A DNA stretch of 64,000 nucleotides, taken from positions 1,240,001 through 1,304,000 of the forward strand of contig JAADJZ010000007.1 in NCBI GenBank assembly GCA_011032825.1, given 5' to 3'. The stretch comes from Massariosphaeria phaeospora. Taxonomy: Eukaryota > Ascomycota > Dothideomycetes > Pleosporales. How positions within the stretch are numbered: the stretch's first letter is position 1; every line of letters begins with the position of its first letter. A model generated the notes under the pieces. The model ran no database searches, was not told where the DNA came from, and saw only the letters and a list, made by a program, of their open reading frames with translations. Positions 43,205-55,301 of the stretch are shown here, in pieces. The translations under genes were made by a program, and so were the position numbers.

Positions 43205-44945
43205 ATGGAGCCAGCCGCCGCCCACGACAGTGACAGGGAGGGCGCCGACAGCCCGGAACTGGACGACGCAGGCCTGCATCCTCGGCGCGCAAAGAAGCGT
43301 CGCACCGCCGGCAGCTCGTCACGCGGTGTCGCCAACCTCACGCCTGAGCAGCTGGCCCGCAAACGAGCCAACGACCGCGAGGCCCAGCGCGCCATCCGCG
43401 AGCGGACGAAGGGCCAGATTGACCGCCTGAACCAGCGCATCCACGAGCTCGAGAGCCAGCAGCCGTACCGCGACCTGCAGCTGGTGCTGCGCGACAAGGA
43501 GGTGGTCGAGGCAGAGAACGCCGACCTCAGGAAGCGGTTGGAGGGTGTGGCTGCTCTCGTCCAGCCCGTCTTGAGGGCGCCCGACGGGCTCAATGGTATG
43601 TGGTGCCCGGGTCCCCATACCGCGAGAATGAGATAGCGAGGGCAGCAAGTCCATCCGGCTCACAGTCGTACACAGAACTGGCAGCAGCAGCAGAGGCGCA
43701 CCTGCCCGTTACTCATATACGACGCGAGGAGCCCACGTCACACGGACAACTCGAACCCCTCCAACACCCCTTCCACTCTCCCAGCCTGCTCGAAAACGCC
43801 GCGTACAATCAAAACGGCGGGCAGTCGCCAGTGCCAGTGCCAGCCGACGCCCGAGGTCAACACTGGCTGTTCCCCGGCAATGCGCCTACGATCCACGCAC
43901 AACAATGGTCCGGCGAGAGTGAGCAGTTCCCGCAAGACCGGCCATCCCATGCGGCTGCCCCGGCGGCGAACGGGACGCCGTTTGACGAGCGTCTCGGCGT
44001 CGAATTCTTGCTCGCCAACAGTGACCGTAACAAGCCGCTGGACCCCAATCTCTACGACGCACCCTCATCAGGTTATAAGGCGCCGTCCATGATACCTCAT
44101 CTCACCCTCCCGCGCAACGGCCCAGCGTCATGTGCCCTCGACGTCATCTTGTTGGAGTTCTTAGCTACCCAACAAGCACGCGGAGCCAAAGGCGTTCCTA
44201 CAAAGGCACTCGTGGGGCCTTTGTATCCAAACTTCACAGCACTCGTCTATCCAGAGCGCACCATGTATGCCCACCCTCTTTCACGGCTATTTACAGATGT
44301 ACTGCGTACCTTCCCCGACATCCGCCGCCTCCCAGAGCAAGTTGCAATTGTCTACATTATGTTCTTATTGATGCGGTGGTACGTCGAGCCGACCCAAGAA
44401 AATTACGATAGACTACCTGAATGGTGTACACCCCGGGCCTCACAGCTATTTGTCTCTCATCCCTTGTGGATTGACTATGTCCCGTGGTAAGTAGAGATGG
44501 TGTCGACAACTCCGCGGAATCGCGATCCTCTCTATGCTAAGTAGGACTATTGCTAATCTTTTTCAGGCCGCGCCTTCGCGATCGTCTGATAACTGTCTGT
44601 CCAGAGATTACTTTCGAGATCTTCTTCGTCCCTTACACAACAACCATCTCCCTGAATTGGCCTTATGAAGCCCAAGATTGTCTCCTCCCTGCGTCGAAAG
44701 TTCACTCTCCATCATCTTCAGCACCTGACGCTCTTTCGGCAACCGTGACTGCAGACTCACCACAACCATCTGACAGCATGCCAGGTGGTCTCGGTGATAA
44801 CTCGGCGAGAGAAGACGATCGCTGGGTCATCAACCCGGCCTTCGAGAGCCATTTGCGGGATCTGAACAACTGGAGTCTTGGCTCCGCCTTCAAAAGCGCA
44901 TTCCCCGCTCTTGTGGATACCGTCAGATTTGCGGCAGGTGTATAG
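43205..44945 (+). CDS. bZIP transcription factor with DUF3425 domain
   Basis: Exons 43205..43595, 43637..44486 and 44567..44945 encode 539 residues. The introns are 41 and 80 nt. A basic region LARKRANDREAQRAIRERTK (about 60-80) runs into a short zipper (IDRLNQRIHELESQQPYRDL). The bZIP Asn position is Asp here (DREAQRAIR), with Asn one residue earlier. The C-terminal half is the DUF3425 domain of fungal bZIP regulators. It includes LEFLATQQARG, ALVYPERTMYAHPLSRLFTD, IVYIMFLLMRWYVEPTQENY and WPRLRDRLI rebuilt across the second intron, and ends near FAAGV. Such factors regulate stress, virulence or secondary metabolism genes in other fungi; the target here is unknown. The first intron is near the minimum size. 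If it is retained, the frame stops at TAG 43,634-43,636. Confidence 0.87.
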
Positions 44946-45632
44946 CACATCACTGTGCACATGATCCTCGCAAACCCCCTTTCTAAGACGGACCACACCA
45001 CATCCACACGAAAGTAGAACCTCTGATGACTGTACTCATATCCTGCACATGTACAGAAAGATTATTCTCAAATGATTATTACTCAATAACTCGTTGTTGG
45101 ATCGTTAATCTGGCCGATCCGTGTGGACAATAAGACCTGCAGTTTTTCTACGGACTCAGCAACACCTGCAGAAAATATTTTTGCGCCCACAACGATCGTT
45201 ACGACAGATCCTACTCAGTTACTCTACAACTTACAGCTCCGCGCATCTAACGAGGTTGCTTTCTGTCTCAAATGTCTACCGGCGTTGTGCTAGGGGAAAG
45301 GGCTCCGGACGTTTCGGGATGTCCAAATGGCAAATTCTAGGTTACTAGGTCTCGAATAATGACGGATCGACCATCAAATCACATCGTATGGATAGAGCCG
45401 ATGTAGCAAGCTCGAAGCCTCAGTCAGACTTGGCTGCATTCGGCCGGAGTTGGCTCAGCCTTGTACCTTGATTGGACTATGATCTTTCGTAACTCTCGAT
45501 TCAGCCTGCTGTTGACCGGCGTTCGCCAAGGGTGGCTCAGCAAAGCTACATCTTCTGTCTCACTCAAAGGTTGTGAGTGCCCCGCTGTGCTGAGGAATCT
45601 TTCAGCTGCGTCAACCACTGTCACCATCCGGG
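44946..45632. other. Intergenic, bZIP-NACHT spacer
   Basis: These 687 bp lie between two plus-strand genes. Short frames only, with no repeat or RNA gene recognised. Confidence 0.35.
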
Positions 45633-48444
45633 ATGGAGCCGCTCGCTGCCTTCGGGTTAGCTGCCAATATTCTACAAGTCGTCGACTTTTCGGCCAAACT
45701 ACTTTCAGCCGGTCACCAAATCTATCAAGCTGGATCCACTGTCCAGAATGCGGAGCTGGCGCTGGTGGCCCAGGACCTCAGGTCACTCAACAACAAGCTC
45801 AAGATGTGGGCACGACCAGATCAAACGGCTCTAGGCCCACTCACGCAGGACCGCCAGGTAAACAATCTTGATGTATGTTCTTTAAGGTATCTGCTAACCA
45901 AACAAGGCTTTAGAGGAGCTCGCGTGCGAAAGCGAAAGCATTGCGCAAGAGCTAATCGCAATTCTCTCAAGCTTGCAAGTGGAAGGCAAGCGTACAAGGT
46001 ACAAAAGCTATCAGCATGCTATCAAGACCATGTGGAAGAGATCCAAGCTCGATGAAACCACTCGACGGCTTGAGTTTATCCGGGAACAGCTACAGCTTCG
46101 AGTTCTGGTATCCATGAAAACCACCGTGGATACAATCGCTTTACGCAACGATGGGAACTTGGCGTCGTTGGATAAAGGGACACAGGAAATCGTCAAGACT
46201 ATCTTGGATAACAGGGACAATTTGGCCGTTGTAGTATCAGCTCAGACAGAACATCTTGCGAAACAGCACGAAATTAGCGAAGCATCAGCGATTGCGCGAC
46301 ATAAAGAAGTAATTGAGAACTTCTCTAAGTTTTCCGGTAGCTCCAGGGACACCAGGGAAAAGCCAGAGGACACTTTGAGAGCCATAAAAGCTGGCCTTTA
46401 CTACTCTAGATTGACGGACCGATTCGACGATGTCGTTCAGGCACACCGCGAAACTTTTGAGTGGATCTACCGAGAGCCCCAAAAAGAGCAACCTTCTTGG
46501 TCAAATTTTGGTAAATGGCTTAGAGAAGAGAACGGAGTTTACTGGATTAGTGGGAAAGCTGGCTCGGGAAAGTCAACAATGATGAAATTCATCAGCCAAG
46601 ACCCCCGCTTAAAGACTAAACTCCAGGAGTGGGCTAGAGACACCCCGCTGGTGATTGCATCATTCTATTTCTGGAGTGCCGGCACGGAGCTCCAACGCAC
46701 CCAGGAAGGACTGTTCCGTTCTCTTTTGTTCGAGACTTTGACACAGCAGCCCTCGTTAGCCCCGGTACTTTTCCCCGAATGTTACGACGTCGAGGCACAC
46801 CGGCTTACATTTCCGACCTTCCATCAGCTGCGGAGAGCATTTCAGAGGTTGATGACTTATTCAACAACGCCATTGAAGGTGGCACTGCTTGTCGACGGAC
46901 TGGATGAGTTTGACGCTGTTCAGTTGACTATGACAGAACTCGCCGACATGTTCCTCATTGCAGGGCAATCCGAGAACGTCAAAGCCATTCTGTCGAGCAG
47001 ACCTCTATCAGCTTTCGAGTCGTCCTTCAAAAATCAGCCGAAGCTACGCTTACACGACCTCACCCGTGGTGACATAACCATATACGTTGAGGACAAGATC
47101 AGACGGCATGCTAGGGTTACTGAACTTTCAAGAGAAGATCCAACCGGGGCAGAAGAACTAGTATCTGAACTAGTAAGCGCTGCTTCTGGGGTTTTCCTCT
47201 GGGTGAAACTTGTTGTGCGTTCCCTACTAGAGGGTTTCCAGAATTACGATACCCTTTCGGACTTACGTCAACGCCTCAGCGCTTTGCCTCGTGAGCTAGA
47301 GGACCTTTTCACGGCTATGTTGCATAAGATACCAACTGAGTATAAAGTCGAATCCTCCAAAATGTTTCAAATACTTCGGTGTCATGGTATTGTGGTGCAG
47401 AGGAAGAGTCTTCGATTATCCCTCACTACTGCTGACCTCTTTTTCGCGCTCCTTGATCAGGCAATAGTCATCCAAGCCAAGACTGAGCCACTGACCCTTT
47501 CAGATTGCACGACTATCTGCGCTGAAGTCGAAGGAAAATTAAGAAGTCGCTGCGCTGGTTTGGTAGAACTCCGTCCCAGGCCGGGATTCTCCTCCGCTGG
47601 AACATTGAGCCTCGAAAGTGTCAGGGATCTTAATATTGTTCAATATGGACCAGAAGTGGGTTATTTGCATAGATCAGTCGCAGATTACATGGAAAACGAG
47701 GAAGCGTGGGCTGTCATCACAAATAGTACAAGAGGCAGCGATTTCGACCCGAATGTCGCCCTGTTACGCTCGAGCGTTATGAAAATCAAACGAAGCTACA
47801 CATCGGAGTTTACGGACCTATTTGTTATCCCATTTGGTCTCCCATTGGTGGTAGTCCGTAATACCGTTTGGTTCGCCCAGGCATCGGAAAAATCAACCGC
47901 TGCTGCACAAGAGGAACTTCTGGATGAGGTTGACATGGTCATGTCTATGTCTTATCAGAATATCTACCCAGTCGGCAGCGTACAGAATTCCGAACTGCGG
48001 CAGAGGAACCTCACAACCTGGTGCGATTCGTATAATAGTGTAACAGGCCAACGCATAAGTCTCTGCCATGATTCGTTCTTAGCTCTGGCTATCCAAGAAG
48101 GTTTATTCCATTATGTTTATGCGAAATTTTCGACACATGGCCCAAGCTTGATCAAGAAGGCTGGAAAACCGCTATTGCATTATGCTTGCCTCTCGTCTTG
48201 GCCCGATGAACAGGCTCGTTCGCAAATCGTTTTACTGTTGCTGCGAAATGGCGCGGATCCACTCGAGGTTTTTGACGATACGAATGTCCATGACGATACG
48301 CTTAAAATCCTTGTGGAGTATGTATCAACACTCCAAAAAGGTGACCTCAAGTCGGAAGTAAATCGATTCATAGTGCGGCTAGAAGGTCAACGCACAAAGA
48401 GAACCATCAGAGTGCCTGGATTCCTCAGAATGTGCTTCAAGTAG
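45633..48444 (+). CDS. NACHT-type STAND (NLR-like) NTPase
   Basis: Exons 45633..45857 and 45907..48444 (49-nt intron, phase 0) encode 920 residues. The N terminus MEPLAAFGLAANILQVVDFS, then EIYQ/IYQAGSTVQNAE, is the helical N-terminal domain common to fungal STAND proteins. The NTPase has a Walker A GKAGSGKST (about 291-299) after GVYWIS, the FYFWSAGTELQRTQEGLFRS segment, and a Walker B LLVDGLDEFD (about 403-412). It continues with ILSSRPLSAFESSF and a winged-helix region of the kind found in fungal NACHT proteins. The C terminus has one weak ankyrin-like unit (GKPLLHYACLSSWP, LLLRNGADPLEVF) and no repeat array. Such proteins act in non-self recognition and programmed cell death in fungi; that role is inferred. 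Confidence 0.87.
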
Positions 48445-48743
48445 TAGAAGACTCGGCCGCATGGCCGGTCATACACTTCAGCGAACGGACTATCCCTTTC
48501 TCCGACCAGTTAGATGCTTCTGGGGTCGACTCTTCAAGTAGAGGTGCAGAAGGAACTTGCACGCAAGAAAAGCATTATGGCTGGGATCGAACACGTATGT
48601 GAGTGCTCATAAACCATACCGTGACCAAGTGAAGGGCAACAACTAACAGCTGGATTTAGGTGTCCTTTTCTGCCACGACATCAACACTGCATCCATCGAG
48701 AATAATAAGCTTATCTACTCTATCCCCCACAACATTTGAATCT
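48445..48743. other. Convergent spacer, NACHT / LPMO
   Basis: 299 bp between two converging stops; nothing recognised. Confidence 0.35.
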
Positions 48744-49493
48744 CTACTTCACCCGCCCCTCAAGCACATGCGCCTCCCCCGTGCCCTCAGGCCACAATTT
48801 CGGTCCCGGCGCCGTGTAATTCGTGATCCTGCTCCAAAACTCCGGAATCAACACCCCCACCGAGTCCCACCGATACCCCCCCGGAAACCTAACCGTCGGC
48901 CTCGGCACCGCGCCCCCAGACCCCGTAACCCTGATCTGCGCACATGCAACGTAGAACTGCGCTTTGTCGGCCTTGTGCGCGGCATGTAGAGCCAGACCTT
49001 CGGAGCGTAGCAGGTATTCACCCGGCTGGAGGGCCGAGGGTAGCTGGAAGTTGAAAGTCTGCGCGCGGTGCGTCGCCCACTTCAGAACGCCATCGCTGCT
49101 GCCGTAGCTTGCGTTCAGCGAGTACGTCAACGTGTATATTTTCGCCCATTCACCCGAGCCGTCGTAGTCTGCTGCTGCTGCTGGCGCTCTCGAAATATAG
49201 ACTTGCTGCGGTCCAGGATGGCCGAATGTATCTGCGACGGCGAAGCCGAGTTGGTCGCCTGCGGCGACGGTGTACGTCTGTGTGTTGCGGCCTGTTGCGG
49301 CGCCCGAGTTGCAGCGCATGTCGGTCGAGTTTACATTCTGAAGGGGTACGTTTGAGTTATTGGTTCTGCGGACATATTGGTAGGGGTCGCCGATGACTTG
49401 GCCGTTCACAATTATGCGGTCGTAGTTCCAGTGCGCGAGGGCAGTGGGGGCGCTAGAGGCGAGGAAAAGGAGGGTTAGGAAGAACGATTTCAT
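48744..49493 (-). CDS. AA9 lytic polysaccharide monooxygenase
   Basis: An intronless frame of 249 residues. The signal peptide is 1-20 (ending TALA) and is followed directly by His21, which becomes the N-terminal His of the copper brace in the mature enzyme (HWNYDRIIVNG). The second copper His is His92 in TFGHPGPQQVYIS. The axial Tyr is Tyr181 in AQFYVACAQI, and the outer-sphere His is His170 in LALHAAH. The enzyme is secreted and cleaves cellulose or related glucans oxidatively. There is no CBM1 or GPI signal. It ends about where AA9 catalytic domains end. Activity is inferred from the intact active site. Confidence 0.94.
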   Translation of the reverse strand: MKSFFLTLLFLASSAPTALAHWNYDRIIVNGQVIGDPYQYVRRTNNSNVPLQNVNSTDMRCNSGAATGRNTQTYTVAAGDQLGFAVADTFGHPGPQQVYISRAPAAAADYDGSGEWAKIYTLTYSLNASYGSSDGVLKWATHRAQTFNFQLPSALQPGEYLLRSEGLALHAAHKADKAQFYVACAQIRVTGSGGAVPRPTVRFPGGYRWDSVGVLIPEFWSRITNYTAPGPKLWPEGTGEAHVLEGRVK

Positions 49494-49959
49494 CCTGGAA
49501 AAAGCGCGGCTCGGAGATGGGATAGGGGTTATCGAGAGCGATATAATTCAAGATCAGGTTTGGTATTCAAGAACCTCGGAAAATATCCGAGGGGGAATTG
49601 AGCGTTTTCAATCCAAGATTGTTCGTTTAAATTAACCCGTAGTTGAACCTAGGACACAGTGTTGATCATTCCCCCGTTGCCCGAGTTAGCGCTTTCTACC
49701 GCAATTGCGATATGAACCACTCTATTATATTCCCCTTTGCCGACGTCCGGGGTAAGGATTGTTTCGTTTTCACAGGTGGGATGCCGTACTAGTATTTGAT
49801 AAAGATAGTCAATAGCCAACTCTGGAAACAGTACCAGAGTTTTCCTATCATAAAGTATCTACTAACATACTGTAGGAGAAAGCCGCCACAGGCATGGCCG
49901 GAGAAAGGGATCACCACAGTCAACGACAGAGTTTCTGATCTTCTACACCATTCTATCAC
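49494..49959. promoter_or_regulatory. AA9 gene upstream region
   Basis: These 466 bp hold the AA9 promoter and the 3' end of the dihydroxyacetone kinase gene. No clear regulator site was identified. Confidence 0.35.
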
Positions 49960-51854
49960 TTACTGGCCCTTGAACCCCTCCAGCAGCCCCGCTAACCACA
50001 CACCTGCCGCATACGCCCCGGGATCCGGAATCTGACCCCTCGTCGCACCCATCTCATCTCCCACATACGTCGCGCGCCCAAACTTTGCCTTCATGTCCTT
50101 TGTCTGATCAGCCTTTTCTTGCGCCACCTTCACGCTCTTCTCCAGATCCAGTGTCCCTGTCAAGCTGTCGATGAACGGAATCAGCACATCCATGACTGTC
50201 CTATCGCCCTCGCGCGCTGAAGTGTAGTTCTTCAGATTCTCGAGCGCTTTGTGAGCAGAGTCGGAGACTGTGCTGATGTCGAGGGGCTTGGCTTGTTTGA
50301 TCGTGTTGTCGTGCAGTGCGTTGGTGAAGGCTGTGACGAGGATGGAGAGGATGGCTCCGAGGGAGCCGCCTACGTCTTCTACGTTCTCTGAAATGCTTTC
50401 TAGGAGCGTGACAAGTGGCGGTGGTGTCGAGGATATGGAGTCGAGATTTGCCAGTATTGATTTGCACACTCCCGCTACCGCTTCGCCACAGTCACCGTCG
50501 CCCATCAGGAGGTCATATTGAGTGATCTTCGGTTCGGCTGCCACGCCATCATTGCACGCTTTCCGAAGTGCTGGGATGAGTGATGTCGGTGTTGCGGGCC
50601 CTTTGTCACCGCTATCGGTATGTTCAGCCGCGGCGTTGGCCTTTTCGCGCAGTGCTTCTGTCTCTTTCGATATCTCAACAGGTCTGTATCCGTTCTTCGG
50701 CCAGGCGGGAGCATTGGTGGGTGCGTCCAGCAGTTCGATGATCTCGGCGTCTCTGAGGCCCATTGCTCGCGCCATGCCGGACATGTTCCCAAGCGTGATC
50801 GAGAAGCCCTGGCCGTTCAACGACCCCTCGAGGATCCCAGCGTAGATGCGCGAGGGCACTATTTTCCAGTCTCGCTTCAAGACAGTCAATGTCACGTTCA
50901 CTAGAGCATCGAACTCGAGCCCTGAAAGACCACCAAAGTTGTTGGCGAGTAGGACAACTTCGTCCTCGGGCTTGAATTCTACGAAGGCGCGGTCGGAGTC
51001 TTTCGGGTCGAGAAGGTATCGTAGCATTTCATTCACTATGTCTTCGGCCGAAGGCATGGGGGATATTGTTCGAAGACCCTGCATCGGTCAGAGGTTATAA
51101 TGACACTACAGAATCAGGCCATGCCTAGTACTTACAGGCTCGTTGTGAATACCCATCCCCAACACACACGCGTTCTCCGGTACTTGCTCGAAAGCATCTC
51201 GGCCTGGCACATGGCAATGATCCAAACTAGTGCCAATCGTAACCAGCTCTGAGTTCCCCAAATCACCAATCTTCCGACACTGCTCAAAAGACCAGTTCTT
51301 CTGTGACGCGGCGCCGATGAGTTTGATGACTTTTTTGTAACTGGTCAGCGGTATCCGAAAACAAAAGCGATATCGAGCATACCCAGCAGATTCCCAGCCA
51401 GCCCTCTCCGACCGACCTTCTCGCTCTTCTGCCGACCTAACGACGCATCTTCAGCCATGCTCACGACTTCGACCTTATACCCCAGCGCCTGCCCCTTTTC
51501 TCTCGCCAGACCGAAGTGCAGCATATCGCCCGTATAGTTCGTAATACAAAGTAACACTCCCTCGTTCGACGGCACATTCCGTATGCCAGACATGATCTGC
51601 TTCGTACTCGGCGAAGCAAAGATATCGCCACACACCGCAGCAGACAGCATGCCGTCGCCCACGAATCCAGACCAGGCCGGCTCGTGGCCAGAGCCACCTC
51701 CTGATATCACGGTGACTTGGTTGGGCGGATGCGTGCGCGAGTAGACGACGCGGTGCGTTTCGTCGAGGGCCATGTGTGCGTTGCGGGTTACGAGCGAGTT
51801 GAGCATGTTGACTACGATGCCCTCCGGGCTCGAGAAGAAGTGTTTCCGCGACAT
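49960..51854 (-). CDS. Dihydroxyacetone kinase
   Basis: Exons complement(49960..51078, 51136..51329, 51383..51854), with introns of 57 and 53 nt, encode 594 residues, a full two-domain ATP-dependent DAK. The K domain contains ISGGGSGHEPAW (His57), TIGTSLDHCHVPG and GMGIHNEPG. His219 in the last corresponds to the histidine that binds the substrate carbonyl covalently. The L domain carries the ADP/Mg site LLMGDGDCGEAV and DVGGSLGAILSILVTAFTNAL, then GDRTVMDVLIPFIDSL and GDEMGATRGQIPDPGA. It phosphorylates dihydroxyacetone (and glyceraldehyde) in glycerol use and methylglyoxal/osmotic metabolism. There is no C-terminal peroxisomal SKL-type tripeptide (ends FKGQ), so it is probably cytosolic. 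Confidence 0.95.
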
Positions 51855-52914
51855 GGTGGGTAGTTTTGAATGGGCGCGACTTCGGGGCAGAGATGTGGAT
51901 GGATGCTACGCTGTACTTCTACGTAGATGTAGATGGAGAATCGCTATTGTATCTGCAAAGTGTCAATAGATGCTACCCTTCAATTGAGTTTCCTGCTCGC
52001 CAACGCGCAAACCGGGAGCATGACGCGTGCTACAATCGATTCGAACATGCCATTCGCCCAAGCCAATCGAAGATCCAATCCACACAAACACAAACGTAAA
52101 TCTCGAACTCACCTTGCAAACAAACAGAACTCCAAAAATCGGTTCCAAAAGCAAGTCAAACCCAGCCCGGAAACATGGCGCGGCGAACCCCTCTCTATAT
52201 ACAGCTCTCCCCGCCTGCCCCGCCATGAGGGGCTCAATTTAGCCATCGAGCCGTACCCACCATGCGCCGTCTCCAAGAACGCCCCTCACAATACTCTTTC
52301 TCCTAGAGAGAGATATTCTGGAACACTGCCGGATATGGAAAGGTGAATTGGTAGCTAGTTAGGGGCCGGTATTACTGAAACGGGTATCCCGGAGGTGTGC
52401 CGGAGGAACTCTGAACTTCGCATCGGCGCCGATACCGATTATAGTGGAGTCTGGCTAACAGCTGAACGTCAGTTCACTGTAGTCATCAGAGGTCGGTTCA
52501 TATCCGTAGAGCCAAGTACTCGATGTCTTCGGAATGAAACTCCGGAGGATGGACATCACAAACGAGCACATGCCCACCCCTAGCAGAATTTATTGCTTGA
52601 TTGATAGAAACTATGATTAAGTTTTGCAAAGGGGCTAATATTGACAGGTGAATCGCTAAATATACTAACTATTACTATATATGTGTGGCTAAGGTATGTC
52701 ATCATTTTACAAAAGCTGTTCCCATGCGGGGTTTCCTACCCGAAGCTCCTCCTTTGAACACAAGTATTCACAGTGGTGCCATTCCAGTGCCCAAGAATCA
52801 TATCCAAAGCGATGCGCTTTATGCGCCCAAACTCCGCGCCATGCAAACGCACAAAGCGTGTAAACAGATGTGGTATTACGAGAAAAGGTCAGAACGACAT
52901 GCGAGAGAGGCCAC
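51855..52914. other. Intergenic region, no supported gene
   Basis: About 1.06 kb lie between the DAK start and the CHS7 3' end. Frames up to 137 codons exist on the plus strand but have no domain or splice support. It includes the DAK promoter. Confidence 0.4.
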
Positions 52915-54026
52915 TTAGTAGCCTACAGCGGAGTAGTGCGAGGCACGGGTGTGTGGCTGTTGGTATAGGGAGGCAGCATATTCGGACTCGTTGTAGACGG
53001 TTCCGCGCTTGTCTTCTTCGGGGATTAGTTCCTTGACTTCCCAGTTGTGTTGCTTGACGCCGACCGAGAACTCCAAGTCTTCGCGGGTAATTGAGTCCCA
53101 GTACTAATCATGACTGTTAGCGAGCCGACAAGTAGAAGGGTCGATGCATGGAAACGAACCTTGTATACCATCATGACGGCGAGTAGATTGCAGATGGTGG
53201 CAATAAACAGGCCGTCCAGGTAGTGTTGCACGCCGTTGCAGATGGTGTCGCTGAAAACATAAAGCATGACTTGGCCAATGACGAAGAAGAAAATGCCGAA
53301 AGCAATATCTCCCAGCGGCCAGCGGTCTTCAAGCGTCCCGACAACGAGAATGATCTGGCTGCACGCATAGATAAACAAGCAGATAGCGTTCACGATGTAT
53401 GTGACAACGAAGATGCCGACCGGGTTCTCCGGGTTCAGCCCAGCCCAGCCCTTGAATGTAAGGAGCGAGACGGCGCCGCCGACGATGAACATTGCGAGAG
53501 AGCATAGGCGCAGAAGCCAGACGGAAAGGGTGGTGCCGTCCTCGTAGAGCTGGAAGCCGACGAAGCCGTTGATCAAAAGGCAGGTGCAGAGGGCCGAGGT
53601 GAGTCCATTTTGCGCTGCGGCGAAGTACGGGTATGTGGCAGTTCCGGGTGCCGTCACGCCAGCGTCGAGGACGAGCGATACGGTCGTGAGAAGGAGGTAG
53701 ATGTAGAAGAAGGATGTGATCTCTTTGCGGCCTGGTCAAACGTGGTTAGCAAACTTCCACGGGTGTTCTTCAGTATCGGCGCACATACCGACAGCAGTGA
53801 ACTTGGAGCGCACATGCATGATCATGATGACCGTCATAACCAGAGCGCCAATGTGCATGACATCGTTGGCGCCCTGGAAAATGAGCGTGTTTGCCAGCTC
53901 AATCGTCCGCGAGTAGCACGACGCTTGTATGCCCGCGGCGCCGTTTATTTCGGAGGGAGGGCCGACGAGGGCGCAGAGCGGTATCGAGGCCTTGTCGCAT
54001 ATTGTTGTGAAGTCGCCGAAGCCCAT
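52915..54026 (-). CDS. CHS7: Chitin synthase export chaperone Chs7
   Basis: Exons complement(52915..53103, 53160..53731, 53789..54026), with introns of 56 and 57 nt, encode 332 residues. The start [20 protein letters not shown] is diagnostic for Chs7. About seven membrane segments follow, for example [49 protein letters not shown] and [20 protein letters not shown]. The C-terminal cytoplasmic tail begins [20 protein letters not shown]. In yeast, Chs7 sits in the ER and is needed for folding and exit of chitin synthase III, so this gene supports cell wall chitin synthesis. Length is typical. Confidence 0.95.
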
Positions 54027-54907
54027 CGTGGCGGCGGAACGGAGCGTCGAACGAGGATGGCGGTCGCTGTGAGGCTGGACAAGCAGAGCGGTACCCGACG
54101 ACGGCTGTGGTGTGGTGGTGAGGCAAGGTCGTCTCAAAGTACAGCCGGCGAGCGTGCAGGCGAGCGAGTGGAAGTGTGAGGGTCACACGGCAGCGAGGGA
54201 CGGGGGTCGTGGTTGTGGGGGTGGGCGTGGACGTGGAGGCGGACGGCGGGTCGACGGTTGTCAGGGCAGAAGGTGAGTTGTGGTTTCAGGAGCAACCGTC
54301 CGTGCCAAGCCGTGCACGGTCCAGATGCCGGTCCAGCACATCCGATGGACATCACCGCAACCGTACCTCCTCAACTTTCCACCCATCACCCATTTCGACA
54401 GCCTTGCTCTCGTCCAAAGGGGAACTCCGAAATCAAGGACTCTACCTGCGCACCTAAAATTATATACAGACAGCACAGTTCAGCAGGCTAGACAGTAGCT
54501 GTAGCTATTATGAGTACAGTATGACTACTCCGTCGACTGGGGCTGGAATCCATTCTCCAATCGAGAGCGTTAGAAAACTCAGTTGATGCCCTTAGCATCT
54601 TTCACAAATGCCTCGTACCCGGAGTCACCTGGTGCAGCTGGCCATCAAAACCCCAGGCTAGTAGCTTTGTACAGAGCAATTACAAGACACTTCTCCAAAG
54701 AGTCTGATTGCCTATGTCTTCATTGTTCACAAAGATCAAGCCTCGTCCAGCGTGTTCTCTGGTTATTCCATGTTTCTTCAGCAAACAACTCTTCATTTTG
54801 TATGTCTGTTTTGTACTATATAGCATGCAGAGGACGCCTCTGCACTCATCGGACTAGAAAGCAACTGGCACCATCTTGAACCAAATCTCACCATACCCAA
54901 CAATACG
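54027..54907. promoter_or_regulatory. Divergent intergenic region (CHS7 / family member 4)
   Basis: These 881 bp hold two promoters. A GT/GC-rich tract (GTGGGGGTGGGCGTGGACGT) lies at about 54,214. No further gene recognised. Confidence 0.4.
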
Positions 54908-55301
54908 ATGTATCCCGACGGCCACGCCCTCTACCGTCGCGCGCTTGAACTCATTGCCGCCATCTACCACTGCCCTCCATGCGGGCACAAGATCTTCGCA
55001 AGTAAGTTCACCAATGATTGTCCCTGCCTTCTCTTTCTTTCCCCATTCCCAGACCTTAGATTATACTAATTGCGAGTCTATCACGCTAGCCGGCATCACT
55101 CTCATCCTTGAGCACATAGAATGCATGCCCGAAGGGGGGGGATCCATCGTTCCAGAAAATGTGTTGCTTATTCCCGCCCGAACGCCTGAGGGCTCTTGTT
55201 TCCTCTCGCTCGTTGAGTACAATTACCAAACGCATGGAATGAAGCTGCTGATCAAGGGTGATCCGGCGGAAACACCTGAAGGGGCTTGTCTTGGATTGTA
55301 G
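54908..55301 (+). CDS. Small alpha/beta protein family, member 4
   Basis: Exons 54908..55001 and 55090..55301 (88-nt intron, GTAAGT donor, CTAG acceptor, phase 1 after codon 31) encode 101 residues, the shortest member. The N-terminal segment is MYPDGHALYRRALELIAAIY. The intron is followed by ITLILEHIE, VPENVLLIPAR, FLSLVEYNYQTHGMKLLIKGD and a short tail. The pair LSLVEYN...MKLLIKGD aligns closely with ISLVESK...AEVLIEGD of member 5 next door. Many cysteines in exon 1 (CPPCGH) are unique to this copy. Function unknown. The closing helix of the other members is missing here. Confidence 0.62.

Noticed and set aside
51933..52346. 137-codon plus-strand frame upstream of dihydroxyacetone kinase
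   Set aside because: Lies in the promoter, low-complexity Asn/Arg/Ser composition, no domain or splice support.
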